64,000 bases of DNA, taken from positions 2,432,501 through 2,496,500 of the forward strand of contig JAUPFP010000029.1 in assembly GCA_036925085.1 (NCBI GenBank). The letters run 5' to 3'. The notes beneath the pieces are model-generated. The model had not been told where the DNA came from. It was given only the letters and a program-made list of their open reading frames with translations, and ran no database searches. Positions within the stretch are counted from its first letter, which is position 1, and every line of letters begins with the position of its first letter. Below, one piece after another: positions 10,600 through 22,809 of the stretch. The position numbers were made by a program, and so were the translations under genes. This stretch comes from Brachycybe producta. Taxonomy: Eukaryota > Arthropoda > Diplopoda > Playtdesmida > Andrognathidae.

Positions 10600-12724
10600 T
10601 TACGGATATAAGACAGTATGAGGCGACTGATACATTTTAATGATCTTATATTGTGAAAGAACACACAAGAGACAATAAACCTGCAAAAAAACAAAACAAA
10701 ATTGTAATTAGTAATTACAACTTAATTAATTAATTAATATGCAAGTTATATATACACTGATGATGGTATACAGCCAATTAAAAACAGCAGCACTGACAGA
10801 ACGAGGCTGAAATGATAGAAATAAAGATTAAATTAATACTTAATAAATTCCAAAATATGAATAATTAAATTATTAAATCTTACGTCAATATAGTAACGAG
10901 CGACGAGAAAAATTCCAAAAATAAATGTATAAATGATCGAAATTATGGTGAGAACGATCCAAGGCAGAAAGTATCCTCTTATGTTCTAGTTTAGTTTTTT
11001 CACATATTTGAATTAATATTAATAATTATTATAATAAGTCTTAATTAGCTTTCATTGTTTACTTACTTTGACTGTTCCGCGCCATAACAACAAAGCTGAA
11101 ATTATTGTAATGATGCTTCCAACAACACCAGAAATAGCTAAAATTTTAGCACCTGTTTATTAAATTTTAATAATAATCAGAATTAATTTAGTTATAACTT
11201 TTGGTTATTTTATCGCTCAGACTTAGGTGCAAACTTGAAAGTGTTTTTTTAGAAACTAGAAGGGGTAGCTCAATTAAAAAATGGATATTTTCATGATCTA
11301 ATATCTTTCAAAATAAACTTTTTATGATAATTTGAAAATCACTCAACTTTAAGCAGACAATATTTTTGCATTTTTTTGTCTTTTTAAAAAGTTTATTTTA
11401 AAAGATATCAACATGAAAATACCTCTTAAGTCATTCAGTTACCCTTCTATTTTCTAAAACACTTTCTAGTTTTTTTTTTTTTACTCCTGTAAAACAGAAA
11501 ATTAAAAGTTAAAAAATCAGCTGCTCACAAATAATAATATATTAATTAAAATAATTAATAAAAAATAATATGAACTTACTACTTCGAACATCCGTTTCAA
11601 AAAAAGGCGTATATAAATCATTGGAATCGCCTCCTCCAAAACCGAGCCAAATTGCATAAAGCATCGTAACAATTGAGTTTACCTTTAGTAAATATTAAAT
11701 TAAATTAAATATTAAAATCGATTATTAATTTATTATACATAAAATAAACTACCCCCCCCCCCCCACAAAACATCAAATCGATATCATCGATATGCGTGAC
11801 GTCATTTTAAGTTTTCGCGGTTCTTTTTTTTTTCAATCTCTCCCTTCATCGTTAAATAGTTTAATGAATACAAATATTTGCGTTCTATCCGTATGACGTC
11901 ATAAATATGTATTGAATCAATAGACGTACGACACCATGCAGACACTTGCGGAAGCGTTTAAAATGCTTTAATGCAATCAAATTTGCGCGCGAAGAAAAAG
12001 AACTTCCTCGATGGCCGGAAGAAAGAAACATAGAAAAGGGATTCAGAAAGGTTAGTTATTCACATTTTTGCAGAAAAAAAGGTTTTATTTTCAACAACAA
12101 TCAACATATTAAGTTTCTAGTTACATTTAAGGCTTTATTCTATAATGTTACTTAAGCTAAAGTGATACTTAAACAAAGCTAAACTTTAAAACATAGTAAC
12201 TATATAAGAGTTTAGTCTTTGCTTTATGGTTTAAGCTTAACTTTATTTTAAGCAACGTTTTAGCTTAGACCAATTGTCTAAGATTTTAGAATACGGCCGT
12301 TTTCTAAAACGTTACTTAAGCCAAAGTGAAATTTAAAGCTAAACTTAAAAACTTTTTATATACTTCTTGTAGATAGTTTTCTTTCCTTTATAGTTTAAGC
12401 TTAACTTTATTTTAAGCAACGTTCATATTGATATACGAGGGTTAATAGTTTAAAACTATACTTAAAAAAGTGGTTTTTGTGTTACAGAAAAGGTTTCATT
12501 ATTAATGGGTCCGGTCCAAGGAGGAGGAGGTGTGAGGGGCCCGCACAGCCCCTCTCTTTCTCCATTTCAGAGAAAACAGGTAAATAAAATAAAGGTACTT
12601 AATTGCACTACAAATTGATCGACGGTACAAAACTTACGATGGTGAAAATAGCCACAGCGATGGTTCCTTGTTTTACTGTGCTATAACACCAACACGGTGA
12701 CCAACATCCTTGTAAATACGGCAT
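10600..12724 (-). CDS. Small four-pass membrane protein, LAPTM4-like
   Basis: Six exons in transcript order: 12724-12638, 11682-11580, 11152-11067, 10985-10884, 10806-10756 and 10680-10600, encoding about 169 residues with all phases closing. The short N terminus is Cys-rich ('GCWSPCWCYSTVKQG'). Four hydrophobic segments lie at roughly residues 20-42, 66-86, 100-128 and 138-158. The short cytosolic tail carries 'YQSPHTVLYP'. Cys-rich start, length and topology recall lysosome-associated four-pass (LAPTM/DUF7027-like) proteins of arthropods, whose roles are mostly unknown; a YxxL-like tail motif would suit endolysosomal sorting. The family call is by architecture, not by a remembered orthologue. 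Introns are filled by AT-rich DNA, a family A copy (11215-11505) and the tandem foldbacks at 12142-12425. Confidence 0.6.
11215..11505. repeat. Foldback family A, both arms
   Basis: The left arm has GAAAGTGTTTTTTTAGAAAC then TAGAAGGGGTAGCTCAAT and ATCTTTCAAAATAAAC. The right arm has GTTTATTTTAAAAGATATCA, ACCCTTCTA and CTGTAAAACAGAAA. Confidence 0.8.
12142..12425. repeat. Tandem pair of foldback units (TTAAGCAACGTT)
   Basis: Two head-to-tail units of about 130 bp at about 12142-12272 and 12302-12425. Each starts near ACGTTACTTAAGC and ends TTTATTTTAAGCAACGTT, so each unit is itself an imperfect inverted repeat. They lie in the first intron of the four-pass membrane protein gene. Confidence 0.6.
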
Positions 12725-14288
12725 TTTCTTATAGCTTTTTCGTAGTTTCTTTCACTTCTTCTTCACTTTCTCGATCTCTGAAATATAACTAATAATAACG
12801 TGTGGGCCAAAATATTATGACTAACGAGTAGCCCTTAAACAACGCCCTAAAATGGAAATATTTTATAAACCAGGAGAGAAGGAAGGTGGGGGGAGGAGCA
12901 GTGACAAAAAAAACTCAGGTATTTTAAAGAAGGTGGCGCCATCTTGCGGACGTGCCCACGGATGCTGGGGCTCGTGAGAGAAGGAAAGGGGGGGGGGGGG
13001 GAGGAGCAGTGACAAAAAAAAACTCAGGTATTTTAAAGAAGGTGGCGCCATCTTGCGGGCGTGCCCACGGATGCTGGGGCTCGTGATTCGTGAAGCTCAA
13101 GTTGTGTAGAATAAGGGGGACGACATAGAACAAAATCATCTACGAGATTCATCGAGTAAAGATTCACCAACAATTCATCGGGATTCACCGTAAAGCGTAT
13201 GTATGGCCATAACCCTATGGTAAGCCGTTTTATTTTTCATCCATGTTTTACTGGATACCGTCCCACCCCAAGGTTTATAGAGTTAAGTTAATCAATGGAC
13301 CCCTGTGTCGTTTCCCTTTGAGCTCAGGTAAGAATTTTCCCCGGGACCATACGTGACTGGTGGCTCTATCTAACGGACGGCGGGAAATTTAAAATTCGAT
13401 ATCAACTTGTAGCTTCTTCTTCACACAGTAAAACATATAGGAAGTTAAGTATAAAATGTAAGTAGGTGAGTTTTATGACTCTTTTTCATCGATAAAGACA
13501 GAAAGAAATCGAAATAAATCTTATTAGGTGATAATTCCCTATTGACTTTCAGAGCCTATTATTGTTTACTTCAAGGTTAATCAACCTTTTTCATTGTTTT
13601 TTTTTTATGAAAAGGGCCACAAAATATCAACGTAAACAAATTATAAACAAAAATTTATATTTATGTGCTGTGTGTTATTTTTGATTAAATATTTAGTGAA
13701 ATATTTTAATTTTGAGCCTGAAGAAGCTTCTTTTTTCGTGAGTTTCAGATGTGGCCCGCGGGCTATTTGTCTCTTAAGGTGGAACTTTCTTTATATAAAT
13801 TGTATTTAGGATGTTAAATAAAATATAGTCGAGCCTTTGAAAAGAACCAATCAGGCGGAACTTTGGGATCTACTGGCAATTTTCAGTCATATATATATAT
13901 ACTAAATGTCTTCATGACATAACCAATATATTTATTATATACGTTTAGAGGGTCTATATATCGATTGCGAGCTCTCAAGTGCATCATCATCATCCCCCCC
14001 CCCTCCTATATGTCTTTTATGTTATTGATGTTAATCTATGGTTACCTTTGGCATCCATAGACGAAATTTTTTTTTTCCGATTTTGTCACTTGAGCTTTCG
14101 AATCCTCCGACCTCTTGAAGAAAAGAAGAAAAAAGCAATAACAAGAACGACACTCTTATTTATCATTGGTCGATATTTATTAGAGGCGTAACAATGGCTA
14201 ATTTTTAGAAGTTCATTTTGACAATTGTTACCTTGTTTCTATTGAACTTGTTATTGAATCCACGCCCCCATCATCATTTTACCTTTTA
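12725..14288. other. Intergenic region with a tandem duplication and repeat fragments
   Basis: Positions 12874-13084 are two direct copies of a roughly 105-bp unit sharing GGTGGCGCCATCTTGCGG and CCCACGGATGCTGGGGCTCG; ORFs across it are low-complexity artefacts. Around 13112-13245 is a diverged fragment of the GGGGGACGACA foldback element seen complete at 38794-39024. The remaining kilobase is AT-rich with (TA)n at about 13890 and nothing recognised. Confidence 0.5.
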
Positions 14289-14479
14289 AGGCCCGGCGCA
14301 TATTGAACCCAGCCCACGCACAGCCCACGCGTGGAGAATTCTGTAAAACATAGATGGTAGTACTGCGCCGCAAATTGAACCCAGCCCACGGCCACCCCAT
14401 GCAGCCTTCATACACGCGTGGTTTGGTTTGTAGCACGCGCACAGTTGTCGTGGGTCAGGTTTTTGTTTGTACAGTGACA

Positions 14480-16299
14480 ATGGATATGGAGAAAGTAATT
14501 TGCCTGGTTCAGGAACATCCAATTTTATACAATACAAGTAATCCTGACTACATGAAACCCAAATTAAAAGATGAAATATGGAATAAAATAGGAGCAGAAT
14601 TAAATTCGGAAGGTACGTTTCTTTATTTTTATTAATTCTATTACATTACATCTTATTGCTCAATATTTCCCTCTTTCAACGGCTTTTTTTTGCCACTTAA
14701 CAGATCCTTGTGCATTATTGAAACAATCTTTGAACCGTTCTCTGATCTGAAATGTTTGACTCGAACTTCTAATTTGAGTTTGTGGTAAACGGACAAAGTT
14801 ATTTTTCTGCAGGACTGTCCATCAGTTCGTTATTTTCTTCCATAGGGATCGCTCCCATTAAAACCTTTGTTCGTAAATAATTATGGAACGCGGTCGTTGT
14901 CTTAACAGCATCATTAATGGTCTCTAACTTGCATTCGAAAGGCCTTTTACAAACACGAAATCTAGCTGCTAAAATGCCAATCTTAATTCATCCCGGATAA
15001 ACACATATGGTGTAACTTCATTTTGACCAGGTAAAGGTTTGGGTTCTGGCAACTGAAGAGATCCATTGCTCAAACTTTGTCCTAAGTTTGATTCTGAAAA
15101 AATGCTTCCGTCACTAAATCTACCCATAGAACCTACGTCGACGGTTGTGAAACGATAGTGAGCGCCTATTGTTGCCAGTTGCCATTGGAGAAGTGTTGTG
15201 TGTAGTTATAAAATGAAGAACCACTGCGAATTGGTTTTCGAACGCAGGCATGTTTACCATCTATCGATCCAAGGCAGTTATACATCTGCCACCTTGTTTC
15301 GAAATCCAATGCGATGTTTTCCCACATTTCTACTGTTGGTGAAGGCATATAAATAGGTTGCAAACGATGCCAAATAGCTTTGCACACTTGGGAAAGAATC
15401 TTAGACACAGTTCTTGCTCCCATTCTGTAGCTCAATGCTATAGTTTTGAACATATCACCAGTTGCCAAGTATCTGAAACAAAGTAAACAACAACTAAGTT
15501 CATAAATGATACATTGCATTTTTTTGATAAAAGAATGTGTCTAAACTAATGTTGCTGCTGTATACCTATAAGTAGGTATGTAAAATATGAAAAAGCATGA
15601 TTTATATATTTGGTTTCAGGTAATATTGTCAAGGAGCAATGGCGGAAACTTAGGGAGTGTCATCGGGAGGCACTAAGAAGGCAAAAGAGGAAGAAAAGTG
15701 GACAGAAAGCAGATCCTCCAAAGCCGTGGACATACCAGCTGCAAATGGAATATTTGCTACCGTTCATGAAAAACAGATCCACAACTACGAATGTGGAACC
15801 GCCGACAACAGACAAAGCCGATGAAGACGACTCTGTACATCCCGGAAGACATGCTATAGATGAAAAAGATCTTGATGAACCGACCAATCAAAACGCTGGA
15901 ACAGGTAGCGATGAACCAGAAAAGACTGACGCTAACGAAACCCCTCCATCAAAAAGAATAAAAACAAACGTTTCGGAAACAGAGAAGACTGTAGCCAAAG
16001 AAACCCCTCCAAGAAAGACGTTTGTGAAACCTGCTCCGAGCCAGCAATTCATAGGAAATTGTGAAAAACGAGCAAAAAGTCGAGACGAGAAAGACGCTTT
16101 GCATCAGTTTTTCATGGCAATGTACACTTTTACAAAAGAGCTTCCAGTTTCTTACCAACGACAAATTCGTAGTCAGATTTTACAAATTGTCTCACAAACA
16201 GAAGAACGGTATGAATTAGACAAAGCACGAAATGTGCCCCATGTCCAGACAACTTTATCTACACCCACAAACTCTCCTTTTGGAGAGTTGTCAGAGTAA
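14480..16299 (+). CDS. Harbinger accessory DNA-binding protein with MADF and BESS-like domains
   Basis: Two exons, 14480-14612 and 15620-16299 (phase 1 join), encode about 270 residues. The MADF/Myb-SANT-like domain spans the splice: 'VICLVQEHPILYN' and 'KDEIWNKIGAELNSE' in exon 1, then 'VKEQWRKLRECHREALRRQK' at the start of exon 2. The middle is acidic and Pro/Thr-rich with two 'ETPP-K' repeats. The end resembles a BESS motif ('FFMAMYTFTKELPVSYQRQ'). In PIF/Harbinger elements this protein binds the transposon ends and imports or activates the transposase. The reading frame has no obvious break, unlike the transposase. The start codon sits about 190 bp inside the left end. Confidence 0.82.
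14694..15473 (-). pseudogene. PIF/Harbinger (HARBI1-like) DDE transposase, broken
   Basis: Read on the minus strand from an acceptor at 15473, the frame opens 'YLATGDMFKTIALSYRMGAR' and continues to 'NCLGSIDGKHACVRKP' with the first catalytic Asp. After 'SGSSFYNYT' a frameshift near 15195 moves the coding to another frame, where 'FTTVDVGSMGRFSDGSIFS' supplies the second Asp region and the sequence reaches 'PYVFIRDELRLAF' before a stop. A further frame jump gives 'AARFRVCKRPFECKLETI', 'FHNYL' and a terminal 'NNAQGSVKWQ'. The N-terminal exon and the segment carrying the third acidic residue are missing, so this copy cannot encode a working enzyme. It lies wholly inside the intron of the MADF gene, antisense. 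Confidence 0.85.
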
Positions 16300-16473
16300 T
16301 TTCCCTACTTGTTTAAAAGCTACAGTGAAAGCGACTCTGAGTAGCACGACGTCCACCCCTTCCACGGCCACCCCATGCAGCCTTCACAATGTATGTTTTA
16401 CAGATTTCCCCACGCTTGGGCATGGGCTGGGCTGGGCTGTGCGTGGGCTGGGTTCAATATGCGCCAGGCCTTA

Positions 16474-18173
16474 GAGTTACTGTTAAAGTAGTAAATCAGT
16501 CATTTTGAAAAATGACTAGCTAATCTACAAATACCACCAATTCTGTAAGTAACATGCAAAAAGTTTTAAAACAACAGTAAGTCAAGGTGATCATACAGTG
16601 TTCGTCTAATATATTTTATATAGGCATTTTGCACATTGCCTAATAAATATGCTCATAGGCCTATTAGAACGTACTGTGATTTGTTATGGCTCGATTACGC
16701 TCACCAGAATTTATGAGAAAATCAGATTTTTTTAAAAAAAATATTACTCGCTGCGCTTGCAAATAGAATTGGGGAAAACTTTTATGCATAATGAAAATCG
16801 TTTAACACGAAAATTAATCGAAAAATATTTTCAATTCAATACAAATTATTTTTTTTAACACGAAATTCGTTTAAGAAGAAAAAAACCATTTCTGATCTCT
16901 TTCATTTCGTTTTAAGTTTTCAACAAAATATTTTATACTACACAAATTCACTGAAGTTCAGTGTATTTCCACCCTAATGTCTTGTTTCCACTGGGTCGAA
17001 AATTTCAACTTTTTGGAAATTCAACTGGTGAAAAAATGGAACAAACGTGGTCCCAGCCCATTCATTATCATAGGCGAGTGCCAAGTGTCTTCCATTTTTT
17101 CACAAGTTGAATTTTCAAAAAGTTGAAGCTTTTGACCCAGTGGAAACAAGATGCATAAGGCTTTGTTTCCACTGGGTCGAAAATTTCAACTTTTTGGAAA
17201 TTCAACTTATGAAAAAATGGAAAACACGTGGTCCCAGTCCATTCACCTATCATTGGAAAAGGCCACATTGGTTCAATTTTTCATGGGATGAAATTTTTAA
17301 AAAAGTTCAAATTTTCACATCAATGGAAACAAGGCCTAATATGAGCTCCGTACAGATTGATGAAATTTCAGTTCAAAATTCAGGTCTGAGAATCCTTGGT
17401 AAGACATACCATGACGTTTGAGGCCCTATGAAATAATCTTTTGCCTACCACTGGTTTTTTTTGCACAATGACTAGTCATTCTATATAAATGATTGTTTTT
17501 TTTTTTACTTTTACCACAAAGTTAGTAGTAACACTACATTTTACATCCCACTGGATTAAAACAGATGGAAAATCAAATTAGTTTTCAACATCAGTATACA
17601 TTATACATTAAAAAAATATAGAAAAATGTCAAAATAAAGAATTTCTTCCAACCACCCCACCCTTTGTTCGTTTTTTTTTGTTGTTGTTGTATTTTAAAAA
17701 ATGAAAGATGTTATTTTTTATGTGTTAGGATAAGTCCATTCTATACAATTGGCAATGTAATAAAAATAAATATTTGTAGGTAAACCTATATATATATATA
17801 ATATAGGAAGCAAAGGCAGAGAGAGAGAGAGGTGTGTTTTTGATCGATTCCTTCCTCTTTCTCTCTATCCAACATATATATATATATATAAAATATATAT
17901 AAATATATATATATAGATCCACCTATGACATTAGTCACATTATATTTCTAGGTGTGTGTAGTCTACTTTTTTTTAAGAGAGAGAACAAAAACATCACTTT
18001 CCGTGTATGTTCTTTGTTTTTTTGTATTTTATGTTATTTTCTGTCTGGTTTCTGAAGCTGGCAGTCGCATTTCTAGTCACATTCATCACATTACAGAATT
18101 TATAACAAAGTTTTAACATAAAAAAAAATATATATAACAATATAAGAAGAAAGTAGAACAAATAATAATAATA
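16474..18173. other. Intergenic: tandem foldback and low-complexity DNA
   Basis: At about 16978-17335 two head-to-tail copies of a foldback unit begin TTGTTTCCACTGGGTCGAAA, contain ATTTCAACTTTTTGGAAATT, and close with the reverse complement CCAGTGGAAACAAG. The stretch 17770-17910 holds (TA)n and (GA)n microsatellites. The last 170 bp would be the 5' untranslated region and promoter of the TMEM272-like gene; no core promoter element is distinct. Confidence 0.55.
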
Positions 18174-21100
18174 ATGTCCATGTTAGTAAGAAAAGGTACG
18201 ATGCTTCATCGTAATAGTAGCGCTCGACGGCATTCGAGACGTAATTCTACAGCTGTTGGTCGTCGAGAACGTTCGGCAAGTCTCGTACCAACAGCTACGT
18301 CTTCGTTAACCTCGTCGGCTTATTCAAGATCTACTTCAAGTGATCGACGATTTAGTAGAGTGACCATATCAGGTCTTGAGACAGCGTCCACATCGTCTGC
18401 GGCGACGGCGGCAACGATGCGTTTAAACACCGCCACCGCAGTCACCGCAACCACATCATCAATGTCTTTACAAAAGAAAACTTCGTCGACACCTTCTTTA
18501 ACTGCGGCACAACAAAGTGATTCTCGTAGAGCTTCTAGTGCTACTAGTCAGGTATATTCATTGTCATTAATTAATTGTCTCGTTTTTCATATTTTAAACA
18601 GATGAAAAATAGGTATGTAGGTATTGCCTCTTTTCAGGAGGAGTTGCTGTTTTTTGGTTCTTCAATCGATGTCAAATAAAACGATATTAATGTCATTTAT
18701 TATTGATAATTTCATCATGTTGAGAGGTTAACAAAACAAATGCTCATTTGTCTTCAGGAGTTATTTCTAGTTCAAATCAATCAATTTATTTGTGATATAA
18801 AGAGTCAAGTTGATTTTTCGAACTCTTGATTATTATGTCTTTCAGAAGCAAAATGAGGAGAAATAGAAAGTGTTTTAGAAACTAGAAGGGTATAGCTCAA
18901 TAACTCAGGGTTGGAACACACAGACCACTTTTTGTGGTCTGCCAAGTCCTTTAAGAGAGTATTTTCAAAATAAAACTTTTTTTCTAGACAAAAAGTGAGA
19001 AAATATCGTCTGCCTTAAATTTAGATCATTTTAAACTCACATAAAAAGTTTATTTTTTAAATATAACAAAATAAAAATATCCTTAAGTGATTTAGCTGCC
19101 CTTCTAGTTTCCTTCCAATTTATACCTGAAAGACAGAATAATTACAGTTCTAAAGGTGTTTAAGCTACACTTTAAAATCACCTTAAGAGACATTCACACT
19201 GGACGCTTTAAATGTGGCTTCTAGAAGAACTTCAAAGTTTCTTAGAAACTAGAAGAGTGAAAAGATGGTGTAAATATAATTTCATGATGATTTGTTTCGA
19301 AATAAACGTTTTAGTTTCGTTTAAATTGCCATAAAAAGTTTATTTTGAAAGATATCGTCATGAAATCACTATTCTAGTTTTTTATTATTATTAAACTTTG
19401 AGAGAGTGCATATTAATGTATATGAGATTCAATCAATATTTTGGAGGAGTGTTGTTTTTATGTTTAAATTTGGCGCCAGTTTGGTTTGATAATTCCTATT
19501 TAGACTACATTTAATATAATACAATTATAGGGTTCGAATGAAGATGGAAAAGGGAGAATTATGTGAAATTCATCATTTTTTCTATGTTGCCACACCTTCT
19601 ATTATTCATTTTAAGAACCACTTTTTTCCACCCTCCTTCCCAAAGTCCCCTTTTTTGTTCTGTTTACGAGCCCACGTAGTAAATACTAGAGGGGTAAAGT
19701 GAAAATACCTTGAAACACCCTCTAACCTCTTTGTATTTAATCTTCCTCCTGTTATAGTTATATCTCCAACCGTCTTTCTTTAGTGCAACAACAGTAAAGA
19801 ACGAAAATTCAATTATGTTTTCATTTTTTTAAAGAAAAAATTTCGTCCTTTTTTTCTCTTCTTTTCATGACTAATATTTCACTATATATGTGTACTACCT
19901 TGAGTTAATCAAATGATGGCACGCGTGCCAATCCAAATTCGAATATGATTTCGGCCCACTTTGCTAAAAAAAGGTTGTTCACCGATATATTTGAGTTATG
20001 TTCAAGTGTCTAGTTGATTGGAGGAATACAATTACACTAGCAAAAATATGATAACAAAAGATGCTTTCAAAATGAACGATTTCAGAAGAATTGAACAATA
20101 GAAAAGAAGAAAAAAATATTATTAATCGAATATCGGTTTTATACTTTTTCGGAAATTTTTTTATTATTATTATTATTATTAAATATAATAGAAATGTCTT
20201 CTTTTCTGTCAACTGTCAAAATTTTTAGATAAAAATTATGTGACATTGTTATAACTTGTGTTTTATATATATCTTGTGTATAAGAAATTATTGCTTTTTT
20301 CAGAGATTGAAGCTTAGATTTGTTCAGATTTCTAGAGAAAATAGCTGCAGCCTCCTTATATTAAGCAATTTGTGTTTTAATCTAGAAATTTGACCCGAAT
20401 TTTTAGATAATTGTTGGTAGTGAGTGACTATTGATCTTAATTATCAACCTTCCCCAGGGAGCAATTTTAAAGACATACATGTATATTTGGTAGCTGTATT
20501 GAAGTTTTAGCTCAAACCTCAAGAAAACAAAGCTACCTATAGCTCTTATCTCTAGAAATCTGAGCTAATCTAGTTGTATTTCTCTGGAGAGCTATGTTTT
20601 CTACGATATATGTAATGTATTTTAATGACAAGTGGGTGGGTGGTGATATATTTAGTTGGGTTTGACTGAACCCTGAATCCAATTTTTTTCTATCATGGTG
20701 TGCAGCAACAAAACAGATATAACTCGTTTTTTTTTTAAAAAAAGCAAGATGTTTCTGAAACTAGAAGAGTAAAAGAAGGTATATAGGTAATTTTCATGTC
20801 ATTCATTTTCAGTTTTTTTTGTGTGTGTAACGAATTTAAGTTGTGAAAAGACAATCGATAGTTTCGAACTTGATGTAAGATTACCAGGGCTAAGAAATTA
20901 GGGAACTTTTCCGAAACAGTAAAAGATAATCAGAATGGTTGAAATTAAAGTGCATTATAATATTTGCATATAATTACTTATAAGTTGAATGTTCTCAAAA
21001 TTAAAATCCCAATTCTTCTCGAATTCAAGAAAATAATGTTTTCTCGAAAATCTCAATTTTACACTTTTTATTATTATTTTTAGGTTGTGAAATTTCTAAC

Positions 21101-22769
21101 TGCTTCAGCATATTCGATGTAACCCAAATTTTGTAATCTCAAACTAAAGAACGGTATGAAACAATTTATAAAAATGAACTAAAGTTTGCTTTAAAAAACA
21201 CATTGAAAAAACTACATTTAATTATACTGATTTTTGAATAAATAAGTTTGAAAATTATAAAATTATTTATTTTTGATATTTTTTCTTCGAAAATATTATT
21301 TTCTCGATTTTCTGCATATTTTGGATCTTGAATTTGGCCATTTTTGTAACCAAATTTCACAACCCTGATGATTATGGCTGCTTAATGCTGCAGAGTGGAC
21401 TTTTATGTCCTTCTGCCATAGGCCTGTTTTTCTGCTAGCAGAGTACTATAGTTGTAATTGTAATTGATTACACATATATATTTTTCTAATTTTGAATAAA
21501 TTTTGAAATCGTTTTATAAATTACATCAATGAAAATATTGCATTAATTTTGTCTTTTTTTGTTTCTCTTTGTACCAAATCCAAACCCATTTTAATATCGG
21601 AATAAAGCTCCAGATGAACAACTAACTACTAATTGTGTTCTCATCCAATGATGATTATATACACAGAGACAATCTTAATAGTCAATTCGTGTCGTGATGT
21701 TCTATCACGACACGAATTGACTATTAGATTGTCCCTGTGTGTCATTTATGTTACACGATACACGTAGCCTGCTGTACTTTTAGTTGAACTTTTTGTCTTT
21801 CACGAGATTACTTTTGTGGCGAACACGTGACTCAAGTGTGCAATAATTGATTGGCATTTTACAAACTCCGTTTGCATATAATGTATTTTTATATCTCTCT
21901 GTCTTGATAGTCACTTCGCATGTTTGAGTGTTATAAATCTCAATATCTATGCAATATAATGATTCAATGTTTTTCTTCCTTATTACGTATTCCATTCTTC
22001 CGATTAAATAGACTAATAGGAAACGTATTTTGACATCTGTCGTTATTCAAATAGAAAAATTCCAAATTGTTGATCCTTGTTGGTTTGTACGCATTGTATT
22101 GATATTTTGTTTATGTGTGTGCAGCTAGCTGAATGATCTCGATTGATCAAAAAGCCTTTTGTATGCTGTATAACTTTATGCATACCATACATGTATGCAA
22201 GCATGCATACATAAATGTAATGTATAATGCACATTGTACTGTGTGCACAGTACAATGAAAAACAGTCATTTTTGATTAATCATTTGTTATAATCAACCTA
22301 AGACGTATGTAATGTTCCCTTGAAATTGTGAGCAATTGTAAGCTGTAATGTTTGCAAATTGCCTTTGGATTATGACAGAAAAGGGTGACAGGTTTTTTTT
22401 CTTCTTCTTCATCTCTTCCCCCATTACGAATATATATGTTACTGTCAATCTGCGGAATCAGTCAATCTGCAAACTGCTTAGGCAATCTGCAAAACCACCA
22501 AACTGCAAGTGAATCTGTATAATTCAATACATTTTAGGTGTTGAGTTTTGCAGATTCACTAGCAGGTTGGCTGTTTCGCAGATTTGCCTCGGTAATATGC
22601 AGATTGACTGATTCTGCAGATTGACAGTAACCTATAGTCACATGACACACATACATTGTGCATTCTAAGTCCATGTCATATATATTGCATGATGTTTTGT
22701 TATCATGCAGTCTAATTATTATTTTTGAAGCATAATTGATGTTATGTCATACGAAATATGGAGAGGACA

Positions 22770-22809
<40 letters not shown>

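Larger units (their letters stand above)
14289..16470. mobile_element. PIF/Harbinger DNA transposon, defective
   Basis: The 2.2 kb element is bounded by near-perfect terminal inverted repeats of about 38 bp. The left end reads GGCGCATATTGAACCCAGCC and continues CACGCACAGCCC; the right end is its reverse complement up to 16470. It is flanked by TTA at 14286-14288 and 16471-16473, the target-site duplication typical of PIF/Harbinger. Subterminal blocks also repeat (ACGGCCACCCCATGCAGCCT near both ends). Internally it holds a MADF/BESS gene on + and a broken DDE transposase on -, the two proteins such elements normally encode. Confidence 0.9.

Noticed and set aside
10419-10640. Plus-strand open frame of 73 codons
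   Set aside because: It is the antisense shadow of the last exon of the four-pass membrane protein.
12863-13139. Proline/leucine-rich open frames
   Set aside because: They cross a tandem duplication and G/C homopolymers in different frames; not protein-like.
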